Below are positions 43,665 through 51,847 of a stretch of 64,000 nt of DNA, piece by piece. Position numbers and translations under genes: made by a program. The number at the start of each line of letters is the position of its first letter. Within the stretch, counting starts at the first letter, position 1. Where the stretch lies: assembly GCA_964477035.1 (NCBI GenBank), contig CAYZCW010000013.1, forward strand, positions 8,746-72,745. Reading direction: 5' to 3'. The notes beneath the pieces are model-generated. The model ran no database searches. It worked only from the letters and a program-made list of their open reading frames with translations, and was not told the origin of the DNA. Origin of the DNA: SLSG01 sp964477035 (GTDB lineage: Bacteria; Bacteroidota; Bacteroidia; Bacteroidales; UBA7960).

Positions 43665-43680
43665 TGGCACGTTGGTTGTT
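43665..43680 (+). promoter_or_regulatory. Sigma-54-type promoter E' (in repeat copy 2)
   Basis: TGGCACGTTGGTTGTT, identical to 42801-42816. Confidence 0.62.
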
Positions 43681-43746
43681 TTTACTTAGGCGTAACCAAC
43701 AACGAATAATCAACACAAAAACATAAAACCTAAAAAACCCGGAACA

Positions 43747-44253
43747 ATGAAAACCTTCAAAACCATCTTCGCCGCCCTGATCCTCGCCGCCCTCACCACT
43801 GCCGCCACCGCACAGGAAAATGTCAATGCAACCGCCTCCGCGCAGGTTGTGGTAGAACTCGATGTGGAAAAACTCCAGGACATCAACTTCGGGGACGTTG
43901 CCCTGAACGCCACCGCCGTACTCGATGTGGTCGGAGGAGCGCATGAGAATGTCTCCGGAGCAGCCGTCAGCGTGGGTAAATTCAGCGTGACCGCCACCCA
44001 GTACGCCTCCATCGACATCAGCTGGACCAACACCACCCTGGCACACAGCACTGAAGACCTTGAACTGGACTATACCCCGGCCGTGGCCCGCACCACCGAT
44101 GAAGGCGCCACCACGGGAGAACCCTTCACCGCCGGCGAGATCATCGCCAACGAAGCCGACTACTTCCTCATCGGCGGAAGCCTGGTGGTTCCCACCGGCG
44201 CCAATGCCGGAACCTATGAGGGAACTTTCACCCTCACCGCCGAGATCAACTAA
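43747..44253 (+). CDS. DUF4402-like pilin candidate, copy 2
   Basis: 168 residues, identical in protein and DNA to the gene at 42883, including leader, promoter and terminator. Zero divergence implies a very recent duplication or ongoing gene conversion. Two identical strong expression units would double the dose of one subunit, which fits a major pilus-shaft protein. The chaperone gene begins 108 bases downstream, behind this copy's terminator. Confidence 0.82.
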   Translation: MKTFKTIFAALILAALTTAATAQENVNATASAQVVVELDVEKLQDINFGDVALNATAVLDVVGGAHENVSGAAVSVGKFSVTATQYASIDISWTNTTLAHSTEDLELDYTPAVARTTDEGATTGEPFTAGEIIANEADYFLIGGSLVVPTGANAGTYEGTFTLTAEIN

Positions 44254-44271
44254 TACACCCACCACCCATAC

Positions 44272-44302
44272 AAAAAGCCGGGCCCCAGTGCCCGGCTTTT
44301 TT
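44272..44302 (+). terminator. Rho-independent terminator of pilin copy 2
   Basis: Same hairpin as at 43408-43438. Confidence 0.9.
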
Positions 44303-44329
44303 GCAGCCCCACCCCAAAGAAAATTTCCG

Positions 44330-44337
44330 TATTTTTG
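44330..44337 (+). promoter_or_regulatory. -7 box for the chaperone-usher genes
   Basis: TATTTTTG fits TAnnTTTG, 24 bases before the chaperone ATG. No -33 at exact spacing and no sigma-54 box were seen, so the assembly genes may be expressed separately from the subunits. Confidence 0.5.
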
Positions 44338-44361
44338 TCCACAACCAACGCATTTTCACCC

Positions 44362-45195
44362 ATGAAACGCCTCACCGCCCTCCTGCCCGTCCTGCTGTTA
44401 TTTGCCCTGGTCCCCCGTCAGGCCACAGCCCAGGTCGCCATCGCCCCCTCCACCGTGTTCATCAGCGATGCCACCAATGTGGGCACCCTTTACGTATCCA
44501 ACCGCTCGGACGAGCCCCAGGAGGTCACCATCGAATTCGCCTTCGGCTACCCTTCCTCCGATGCGGAAGGCAACCTGGTGATGAATTACCAGGACTCCGT
44601 GGCCTATGAACAGTTCGCCCTGAATGACTATATCCGTGCGTTCCCCCGTTCCTTCGTGCTGGGACCGCGCCAGCAGCAGACGGTGCGTTTCCAGGTAAGG
44701 CCGCCGGCAGCTTTTGCCGACGGGGTTTACTGGACAAGGGTCAAGGTGCTTGCCAACCCCCAGGCCACCGAGATCGATGTCACCGCCGAGGAAGGCATCA
44801 CCACCCGCATCACCTTCCGGTTTGAGCAGGTCATCGCCGCCTTTTACCGCAAGGGGCAGGCCCATACGGGGCTGAACATCAACAAGGTCGAGGCCATCCA
44901 GAGGGAAGGGACCCTGGTATTGCTGTCGCACCTGCAGCGCACCGGCAACGCCCCCTTTGTGGGCAGCATGACGGCCACCCTGTTCGATGCAGCCGGCAAC
45001 CCGGTCATGGAGCGCCAAAGCACCACCACCGCCTATTTCGAAGAGATCCGCCGGCTGGAGATGGATGTCAGCGACCTGCCTCCCGGAGAATACCGTGCGG
45101 AGCTGGTCTTTGAAACCCGCCGCGCCGACATGTCGCCCACCGACCTGGTGCAGGCCCCGAAAATCACGGAAACCATTTCGGTCACCCTCCAATAG
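44362..45195 (+). CDS. PapD-like periplasmic pilus chaperone candidate
   Basis: 277 residues from MKRLTALLPVLLLF, with signal peptide ending ATAQ. The mature N-terminus VAIAPSTVFISDATNVGTLYVSNRSDEPQEVTIEFAFG matches the first Ig domain of pilus chaperones (short strands, then TLYVSNRS, like the VxNxxxxP strand). It continues with FPRSFVLGPRQQQTVRFQVRPP, equivalent to the chaperone F1-G1 region that ends in an R-rich strand. A second Ig-like domain covers about residues 165-275. The usher-like gene follows at 26 bases, the classic order. It should cap pilin subunits in the periplasm. Identity to characterised chaperones is low by eye; the role rests on fold-like motifs plus neighbours. Confidence 0.78.
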   Translation: MKRLTALLPVLLLFALVPRQATAQVAIAPSTVFISDATNVGTLYVSNRSDEPQEVTIEFAFGYPSSDAEGNLVMNYQDSVAYEQFALNDYIRAFPRSFVLGPRQQQTVRFQVRPPAAFADGVYWTRVKVLANPQATEIDVTAEEGITTRITFRFEQVIAAFYRKGQAHTGLNINKVEAIQREGTLVLLSHLQRTGNAPFVGSMTATLFDAAGNPVMERQSTTTAYFEEIRRLEMDVSDLPPGEYRAELVFETRRADMSPTDLVQAPKITETISVTLQ

Positions 45196-45221
45196 CCCCG
45201 GAAATCTGTTGACCCATTGAC

Positions 45222-48200
45222 TTGAGACCCATCCGACTCCAAGCCTGCAAGCAGCTGATCCTGGTCCTGGCCCTCTGGGCCGGGGGCCTTGCAGGAGGCT
45301 TTCACCCCGTGCAGGCCCAAAGCGCCACGGCCGAGGAAGTGCTGCTCACCTTCCGCTACCCCGGGGTGGGGAACGTCTACGTCACGGCCCTGTACGACCG
45401 GGGAGACATGTTCCTGCCCGTGACAGAACTGTTCGGGCTGCTGTACATCCACCATGAAGCCAGTCCGGGCGATTTTTCCCTTGGGGGCACCTACCTGGAC
45501 GGACAGACCCCCTACCGCATCTCCTTTGCCCAGTACCAGGTCAGCCTGGGCGGCCGGCGTTTCGATTACACGGCGGAGGCGTTTCGCATCGGGGAGCTGG
45601 ACTTTTTCCTGTCTCCCCTCGTCTTTGAAGAGGTGTTCGGGCTGCGCTTCACCGTCAACCTGAACAACCTCTCCCTGGCCCTGGAGTCGGATCAGACCCT
45701 GCCCGTGGAGGAACGCCAGGAGCGGGAGCGGGCCCGGCAAAGACTGGAGACCAGGGAGGTGGCGCGCACCTACTACCCCCTGGAGTACGCCAGGAACCGC
45801 CGCGTGATGGGCATGGGCTTCGTGGATTACACCCTCAACGGCACGTTCACCCAGGACAACCCCAACATGAATTATACCCTGACCGGGGGGGTGGAACTGT
45901 TCGGGGGCGACCTGCAGGGCAACGTCATCGGATCCTACTATAATGAAAACCACCAGGTCCGGAGCAGCAACCTGCGCTGGCGCTATGTGGTGCGCGACAG
46001 CCAGTGGTTTTCCAGCTTCATGGCCGGCCAGCTCAGCACCACAGGGCTCCAGCCACGGGCCCTGCTCGGGGCCTCCTTCTCCAACGACCCCATCGAACCG
46101 CGGCGCCTCTTCGAAGCCTATGTGGTGGACGGCACCACCGAGCCCGACTCCGAAGTCGAGCTCTTCCTGAACAACCGCCTGATCGACTTTCAGCGGGCCG
46201 ATGCATCCGGATACTACCGGTTTGAGTTTCCGCTGACCTACGGAACTTCCCGGTTGACCATCAACATCTACACCCCTGCCGGGGAGGTGCGCAGCATCGA
46301 CCGGCAGCTGCAGATCCCCTTTACCTTCCTCCCCCCGGGAGAGGTGGCCTACAACATCCAGGCCGGGCTGCTCCAGGGGGGGGACTCCTGGAACCTGGAC
46401 GGCCAGCGGATGGCCCACGGGGATGTAGCGGTAGGGCTCACGGGATGGCTGACGGCCAAGGTGGGCATGGAATACGAGGAAGGAGAAACGGGCAACACGC
46501 CCTTCACCTACGGAGGCCTGTCCGCCAGGCTGTTTTCCCAGTACCTGATCAACCTGGACCTCGCCCCGGACGCCCTTTACCGTGCGACAGCCAGCGTGAT
46601 GTATCCCTCCAGCCGCAGCATCAACCTGGTCTACACCCACTTTACGGGACCCTCGAGATACAACTACCAAAGCGCCCGGTCGGAACTTGGTTTCAATGTT
46701 TACACCCCTTTCGTGTTGGGCCGTACCAGCATGGGGCTGCGGCTGAGCGGAGAACACACCCTGTTTGACGATTACAGCATCACCCGGTACCGGACCGACG
46801 TGAATATGCGATTTGGGCGGACCACGGCCAGGCTGGGCTACCGGGACCTGCTGTACGCATCGGATGAGCTCCAGAGCATGGGGCAGGGACAGGTCAGCAG
46901 CAGCCTGACATACACCTTCCAGCGCACCCCGGGCTCCCCCGTATTCACGCGCGGCATGTTCCTGAGGGGCAGCCTCAGCTACGACCTGTTTTACGAACAG
47001 ATCGACCGGGCCGAGCTGCAGCTCTCACGCAGCATCCGCCAGACAGGCCGGCTGATTGTCGCAGGAGGCTATGACTTCCTGGCAAGGCAGCCGATCGTCC
47101 AGCTCGGGTTTACGGTCGACCTGAACGCGGTGCGCAGCGCCACCCATGTGGACTACCGCAACGAGACCTATGCCGTGAGACAAAACCTCAGGGGTTCCGT
47201 CGGACTGGATCACCGGCCCGAGCGGGTCCTGCTGGACAACCGCGAACAAGTAGGCCGGGCCGGGGCTTCCGTGATCCTGTTTGTGGACAACAACAACTCG
47301 GGCAGCTACGATGCAGGGGATGAGATCCTGCCCTACCGGGCCGTCCGGCTCGACCGCTCGGCCAAGGCCCACCTGGGACGCGACGGCATCCTGCGGTTCA
47401 GCCAGCTGCAAAGCTACTACCGCTACAACCTGGAAGTGAACCGGGCCGCCCTGCCCAACCCCACCCTGGTGCCGGCAAAAGACCGCTTTTCCTTCATCAC
47501 CGACCCCAATCACTTCAAACGCATCGAGATCCCCTTTTACCAGTCCGGCATCATCGACGGCACCGTGTTTGTGGAACGGGACGGAAGGCGTCAGGGGCAG
47601 GGCGGGCTGCGCCTGATCGTGAAAGGGGTCGGTCACGAATACGGGGAGACCATCCGCAACTTCTTCGACGGCAGCTTTTACGCCATGGAGCTTCCCCCGG
47701 GACGCTACACCCTGGAGGTGGATCCCGCCCAGCTGGAATTCCTGGGGGGCTACCAGGAAGGCGGACCGCTCGGATTTGAAGTCCGCGCCCTGGCCGAGGG
47801 CGACTTCGTGGAGAACCTGGATGTGGTGATCGTGGTGGGAGAACGTAAAGCGGAAGGACCGGAGCAGGGCCCCGCCGAACCGGCAGAGGAGCCCGCACCG
47901 GAGCAAGCGGGGCTTACCCCGGAAGCCCCCGCCACGCACTATATCCAGACCGGGCTTTTTCCCACCTACGAGCTGGCCGTACAGGCCCGGCAACGGGCCG
48001 GGGAGATCACTTCGAGGCCCCAGTACATCAAACGCCACCGCGGCACGGGGCTGTACCTTTTGTTCTCAGAGCCCCTGACGGAGGACGAGGCCCTGAGGCT
48101 GGAAGCCGTCCTCCGGGAAAACGGCCTGCCGGAGGCCTTCCGCCGCAGGCTGGACGACCTGCCCGCAGGCCGGCCGGTCCATGTGCAGCTGCGGCAGTTT

Positions 48201-48407
48201 TTCACCCACGAGGCGGCCACGGACTTCATCCGGGAGCATGGCCCCGCCCTGGGGTTCGACCTCATCCTGGATCATTACGAGTCGGACAACCGCTATGTGC
48301 TGCGGACCGACACGCTGGAGGACTGGGAGCGCGCCCTGGAGCTGCAGCAGGAATTAAATGACCACCCGGCCCTGCAGCCGGTCATAGTCATTGCTTCGGG
48401 GCAATAA
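45222..48407 (+). CDS. Usher-like outer-membrane protein with C-terminal SPOR-like repeats
   Basis: 1061 residues, with a signal peptide ending VQAQ near residue 33. The N-domain (VLLTFRYPGVGNVYVTALYDRGDMFLPVTEL) resembles an usher N-terminal domain. The middle is a beta-barrel of alternating strands. It contains a plug/Ig-like insert, YVVDGTTEPDSEVELFLNNRLI followed by GYYRFEFPLTYGTSRLTI, as in FimD/TcfC-type ushers. A C-terminal domain has FVDNNNSGSYDAGDEILPYR, the Asp-rich motif common in archaic/alpha ushers. After a Pro/Glu linker, about residues 905-975 and 985-1055 are two SPOR-like repeats (THYIQTGLFPTYELAVQARQ; VHVQLRQFFTHEAATDFI). SPOR domains bind denuded peptidoglycan, so the usher may be tethered to the wall. 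Ends before a hairpin shared with add. Confidence 0.8.
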   Translation: MRPIRLQACKQLILVLALWAGGLAGGFHPVQAQSATAEEVLLTFRYPGVGNVYVTALYDRGDMFLPVTELFGLLYIHHEASPGDFSLGGTYLDGQTPYRISFAQYQVSLGGRRFDYTAEAFRIGELDFFLSPLVFEEVFGLRFTVNLNNLSLALESDQTLPVEERQERERARQRLETREVARTYYPLEYARNRRVMGMGFVDYTLNGTFTQDNPNMNYTLTGGVELFGGDLQGNVIGSYYNENHQVRSSNLRWRYVVRDSQWFSSFMAGQLSTTGLQPRALLGASFSNDPIEPRRLFEAYVVDGTTEPDSEVELFLNNRLIDFQRADASGYYRFEFPLTYGTSRLTINIYTPAGEVRSIDRQLQIPFTFLPPGEVAYNIQAGLLQGGDSWNLDGQRMAHGDVAVGLTGWLTAKVGMEYEEGETGNTPFTYGGLSARLFSQYLINLDLAPDALYRATASVMYPSSRSINLVYTHFTGPSRYNYQSARSELGFNVYTPFVLGRTSMGLRLSGEHTLFDDYSITRYRTDVNMRFGRTTARLGYRDLLYASDELQSMGQGQVSSSLTYTFQRTPGSPVFTRGMFLRGSLSYDLFYEQIDRAELQLSRSIRQTGRLIVAGGYDFLARQPIVQLGFTVDLNAVRSATHVDYRNETYAVRQNLRGSVGLDHRPERVLLDNREQVGRAGASVILFVDNNNSGSYDAGDEILPYRAVRLDRSAKAHLGRDGILRFSQLQSYYRYNLEVNRAALPNPTLVPAKDRFSFITDPNHFKRIEIPFYQSGIIDGTVFVERDGRRQGQGGLRLIVKGVGHEYGETIRNFFDGSFYAMELPPGRYTLEVDPAQLEFLGGYQEGGPLGFEVRALAEGDFVENLDVVIVVGERKAEGPEQGPAEPAEEPAPEQAGLTPEAPATHYIQTGLFPTYELAVQARQRAGEITSRPQYIKRHRGTGLYLLFSEPLTEDEALRLEAVLRENGLPEAFRRRLDDLPAGRPVHVQLRQFFTHEAATDFIREHGPALGFDLILDHYESDNRYVLRTDTLEDWERALELQQELNDHPALQPVIVIASGQ

Positions 48408-48426
48408 AAGCCAGGCCCGTCCGACG

Positions 48427-48466
48427 AAAATAAACAAGCCGGAACGCAACACAGCGTCCCGGCTTG
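48427..48466 (-). terminator. Terminator of the adenosine deaminase gene, possibly bidirectional
   Basis: CAAGCCGG-A-ACGC, a six-base loop, GCGT-C-CCGGCTTG. On the minus strand it runs into TTTATTTT, so it suits the minus-strand gene; on the plus strand, after the usher gene, no T-tract follows. Confidence 0.75.
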
Positions 48467-48487
48467 CCCCGTGGATTCAGAGCCGGC

Positions 48488-49576
48488 TTACGCCCCGTAG
48501 GCGTTGATCAGGTCGATGGCCTTCTGCTTGGTGTCGCGAAGGAACCATTTCTTGTATTCGTAGGGGATGAAGGCCGACTTCACCCCGTTGATAACCAAAT
48601 CGAGCAGGTTCTGCGGCGTCAGGTTGAACTCGCGGTAGGCCACCTCATACTCTTCGGACATGCTCGTCTTGGTGATCAGGCGGTTGTCGGTGTTGAGGGT
48701 GACGCGGATGCCCAGGTCGAGGTAGAATTTGAAAGGGTGGTTTTGCATGGTCTTGGCGGCCTGGGTCTGGATGTTGCTCGACAGGCAGATCTCCAGCGGG
48801 ATGCGGTGGTCGTTCACGTAGTTGAGCAGGTCGCCGTCCTCCTTCAGCCGGGTGCCGTGGCCGATGCGGTGCGCCCCGCAATAGTGCAGGGCCTGGTGGA
48901 TGCTGTCGGGACCGTATGCCTCGCCGGCGTGGATGGTCACGTTGATGTTGTTGGACAAGATCAGGCTGAAGGCCTCCAGGTGGTCCTTGGCCGGGTAATT
49001 GTATTCAGCCCCTGCCAGGTCGAAGCCCACCACCCCGCGGTTCTTGAATGCCACGGCCAGCTCGGCCATGCGCAGGCTCACCTCGGGCGAGATGTTGCGG
49101 ATGCCGCATACGATCACCCCGCTCTTGATGCCGAAATCGCGCTCGGCATCCTTGAGGCCCTCGATCACCGAATCCAGGATGACTGTCGGCGAAAGCCCTT
49201 TCTGGGTATGCAGGATGGGCGAGTAGCGCACCTCAAAATAATGCACATTCTCCCGGTGGTTGTCCTCCGCCAGCTCGTAAGCCGCCCGGTACAGCGATTC
49301 CGGCGTCTGCATCACCTTCAGGGTCAGGTCGAAGCCTTCCAGGTACTTGTTGAGCGACTCATGCATTTTGCCTGGCCCGAGCTTGTTGATCAGCTTCTTC
49401 TCGGTGTCGGCGCCCAGGTCGATCCCTTCCTTTTCGGCGATGTCGAGGATGGTGGCGATGCGCATGGAACCGTCCAGGTGCACGTGCAGGTCGGTCTTCG
49501 GCAGCTTGTGAAAGAACTCTTTGTCGTAAGGCTTGGCCGGGTTTTTCAGGTCGGAGTCGGGGCGGTATTTTTCCAT
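48488..49576 (-). CDS. add: Adenosine deaminase
   Basis: 362 residues. Metal and catalytic motifs in order: TDLHVHLDGSMRI (His-x-His zinc ligands), a GAEYNYPAKD segment, HAGEAYGPDSI (catalytic Glu region), HRIGHGTRL, LEICLSSNIQT and LNTDNRLI (third-ligand Asp, with Asn following where many homologues have a second Asp). It converts adenosine to inosine in purine salvage. It is transcribed away from the capsule gene upstream, across a repeat-rich 100-base gap, and is convergent with the usher-like gene. Functionally it is unrelated to the flanking surface loci. Confidence 0.94.
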   Translation of the reverse strand: MEKYRPDSDLKNPAKPYDKEFFHKLPKTDLHVHLDGSMRIATILDIAEKEGIDLGADTEKKLINKLGPGKMHESLNKYLEGFDLTLKVMQTPESLYRAAYELAEDNHRENVHYFEVRYSPILHTQKGLSPTVILDSVIEGLKDAERDFGIKSGVIVCGIRNISPEVSLRMAELAVAFKNRGVVGFDLAGAEYNYPAKDHLEAFSLILSNNINVTIHAGEAYGPDSIHQALHYCGAHRIGHGTRLKEDGDLLNYVNDHRIPLEICLSSNIQTQAAKTMQNHPFKFYLDLGIRVTLNTDNRLITKTSMSEEYEVAYREFNLTPQNLLDLVINGVKSAFIPYEYKKWFLRDTKQKAIDLINAYGA

Positions 49577-49677
49577 GGCGGTTGGCGGTTGGCGATTGGC
49601 TTTTGGTTGTTGGCTTTTGGCTTTTGGCTTTTGGCGGTTGGCCTTTGGTTTTTTTTACGGGGGAAGGGGGGGTGGGG
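49577..49677 (+). repeat. TTGGCTTTTGGC-type short tandem repeat array
   Basis: About 70 bases of imperfect 7-8-base units (GGCGGTTGG, GGCTTTTGG repeated three times, and variants) between add and the CapD-like gene, followed by a T8 and G-rich stretch. Related shorter copies flank hflX. Confidence 0.75.
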
Positions 49678-51669
49678 TTACAGGGAGGCGGGTGGCTGCG
49701 GGGCGGTGCCCGCAGAAGCGTCCGTTGCCTGGTGGCCGGGGGTGCCTGGGGCGGGTTTGTCGAGCGCCTCATACACCGAATGGCGGCTCTTGTATTCGGG
49801 CACGATTTCCTTCATTTTGGCCACCAGGGCGAAGTCGTCCGACCCCCCTGCCGAGGCTTCAAGCTGCGCCAGCTGCTGCTGCAGGGAGTCGCGGGCGGGC
49901 GGGCGGATGCGCGCCCTGAGGATCTTGGGATGGTGGGTGGGCAGCACGTCCTCCCGGGCATCGAGCACCTCCTCGAACAGCTTTTCTCCCGGCCGCAATC
50001 CGGTTTCCTCGATGCGGATGTCGCGCCCGGGCTCCAGCCCCGACAGCCGGATCATCTTGCGGGCCAGGTCCATGATGCGCACCGGCTCGCCCATGTCGAA
50101 CACCAGGATGTCGCCCCCCTCCCCCATGGCCCCCGCCTCCAGCACCAGCTGGCAGGCCTCGGGGATCAGCATGAAGTAGCGGGCGATGTCGCGGTGCGTC
50201 ACCGTGACCGGTCCGCCCCGTTCGATTTGTTTGCGGAATACCGGGATCACCGAGCCCTGGGAGTCGAGCACATTGCCAAAGCGGGTGGTCACAAAACGGG
50301 TGCCGCCCCCGGCAAGGCCCTGCACGTACATCTCGGCGATCCGCTTGGACGCGCCCATCACGCTGGTGGGATTCACCGCCTTGTCGGTCGACACCATCAC
50401 AAACTTGTCCACCCCGTGCTTCACCGCCAGGTCGGCCACCGTGCGCGTGCCCAGCACATTCACCCGGACCGCCTCACGGGGGCAGCCCTCCATCAGGGGC
50501 ACATGCTTGTAGGCCGCCGCGTGGTACACCACCCGGGGCCGGTGTCCGGCAAACACCCTTTCCATCCCGGCGGCGTCGCGCACATCGGCCACGACAAAGA
50601 CGACCTGGCAGGCTTTCTGGTTGTTCGTCGGATGGGCCAGCAGCTCAAACTGCAGCTCGAACAGGTCGGTCTCGGCCTGGTCGAGCAGCACCAGCTTGCG
50701 GGGCGCGAACCGCAACACCTGACGGGCCAGTCCGCTGCCGATGGAACCGGCCGCCCCGGTGATCAGCACCACCCCGTCCCTGAGCTCACGGGCCACGGCC
50801 GCATCGTCCAGGTAGATGGGCTCCCGCTCCAGGAGCTCCTCGATGCGCACCTGCCGGAGCTGGCTGGCCGACAATTGCCCGTTGATCCACTGTTCGATGG
50901 GCGGTACCACCTTCACCTCCATGTCGCAAGCCAGGGCCATCTCGACCACCTGGCGGCGGCGGTCCGGGCTGAGCTGCTGGATGGAAACGACCAGCATCTC
51001 CTCCTTAAGCCGGTGCACCTTCTCCGGAGCCAGGGCCGCCTCGGGCCGCATCACCGGCACCCCGTCCAGGCGCTTTCCCACCTTGTCGTTGTTGTCATCG
51101 ACAAAGGCCACCACCCGGTACTCCACCTGGGGATCGCCTGCCAGGGCATTGCGGGTGAGGATGCCCGCCTGCCCGGCCCCGAAGATCACCACCCGCCGGA
51201 TCGCCTTGCGCCCGCTGAGCATGATCCGGGAATAGACATACTTGACCACCACCCGGCTGCCCATCAGCACGAAATAGGCCAGCAGAAAATGGATCAGCAG
51301 CACCGAGAAGGAGGTGGTCCACGGCAGGTGCAGTTTCAGGCCCCTGACCACCACAGCGAAGGCAAACACCAGGGCAAAAGCCGTACCCATGGCGCGGAAC
51401 AGCCTCCAGGCGTCGTGGAAGCCCGTGTGCCGGATGATGCCGGCATAGGATCCGAACCACAGGAAGCTCAGGGCGTACACCAGGGTGGTGAACGCCGCCT
51501 GGGAACCCACATTATGGAAATCCATGGCCGCCGGTTCGAAATTCAGCCGGGCGGCAAAGGCCAGGTAAAAGCTGGCCACCACGACCGACATGTCGAACAG
51601 CAGGACCGACCAGCGGGGCACGTGGCGGCGGGAAACCAACTTAAGAAAGGTGTGTAACACAGGCTTCAT
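49678..51669 (-). CDS. CapD/PglF/WbpM-type membrane UDP-sugar 4,6-dehydratase
   Basis: 663 residues. Four N-terminal transmembrane helices (for example WSVLLFDMSVVVASFYLAFA) lead to a first Rossmann-like domain (RRVVIFGAGQAGILTRNAL). The catalytic SDR domain is at about residues 300-600: VLITGAAGSIGSGLARQVL, AAAYKHVPLMEGCPREAVRVNV, and STDKAVNPTSVMGASKR, where Met replaces the usual SDR Tyr as in PglF-type 4,6-dehydratases. It probably makes a UDP-4-keto-6-deoxy-HexNAc precursor for a surface glycan. Transcribed divergently from the polymerase/ligase gene. Confidence 0.93.
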   Translation of the reverse strand: MKPVLHTFLKLVSRRHVPRWSVLLFDMSVVVASFYLAFAARLNFEPAAMDFHNVGSQAAFTTLVYALSFLWFGSYAGIIRHTGFHDAWRLFRAMGTAFALVFAFAVVVRGLKLHLPWTTSFSVLLIHFLLAYFVLMGSRVVVKYVYSRIMLSGRKAIRRVVIFGAGQAGILTRNALAGDPQVEYRVVAFVDDNNDKVGKRLDGVPVMRPEAALAPEKVHRLKEEMLVVSIQQLSPDRRRQVVEMALACDMEVKVVPPIEQWINGQLSASQLRQVRIEELLEREPIYLDDAAVARELRDGVVLITGAAGSIGSGLARQVLRFAPRKLVLLDQAETDLFELQFELLAHPTNNQKACQVVFVVADVRDAAGMERVFAGHRPRVVYHAAAYKHVPLMEGCPREAVRVNVLGTRTVADLAVKHGVDKFVMVSTDKAVNPTSVMGASKRIAEMYVQGLAGGGTRFVTTRFGNVLDSQGSVIPVFRKQIERGGPVTVTHRDIARYFMLIPEACQLVLEAGAMGEGGDILVFDMGEPVRIMDLARKMIRLSGLEPGRDIRIEETGLRPGEKLFEEVLDAREDVLPTHHPKILRARIRPPARDSLQQQLAQLEASAGGSDDFALVAKMKEIVPEYKSRHSVYEALDKPAPGTPGHQATDASAGTAPQPPASL

Positions 51670-51688
51670 CCTGAGAAAAGGCTTCCTT

Positions 51689-51696
51689 CAAAAGTA
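51689..51696 (-). promoter_or_regulatory. -7 box for the CapD-like gene
   Basis: On the minus strand this reads TACTTTTG, 19 bases before the ATG at 51669. The -33 match is weak. Confidence 0.5.
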
Positions 51697-51732
51697 ACCA
51701 AAAGAACGGTTTTATTTACCTTTATGAATGCT

Positions 51733-51740
51733 TACTTTTG
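51733..51740 (+). promoter_or_regulatory. -7 box for the O-antigen ligase-like gene
   Basis: TACTTTTG with a T-rich -33 (TTTT at 51710-51713, 19-base spacer). The leader would be about 100 bases, or longer if translation starts at 51953. Confidence 0.55.
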
Positions 51741-51847
51741 CGCTGATAGCCGGACAGGGCCCCGGGGCGTGAACCGAACGGCGAAGGGGACGGGCCCAGC
51801 ATCCGGACACCGGATCGCCGGACAAAACCATAACACATCCACAACCC

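Larger units (their letters stand above)
43538..44302 (+). repeat. Exact 765-base direct repeat, copy 2
   Basis: Same unit as 42674-43438. Differences begin immediately outside both borders. Confidence 0.93.

Noticed and set aside
42674..44302. Insertion sequence or composite transposon explanation for the 765-base direct repeat
   Set aside because: No transposase, no terminal inverted repeats and no target-site duplication; the unit is a complete gene with its own promoter and terminator.
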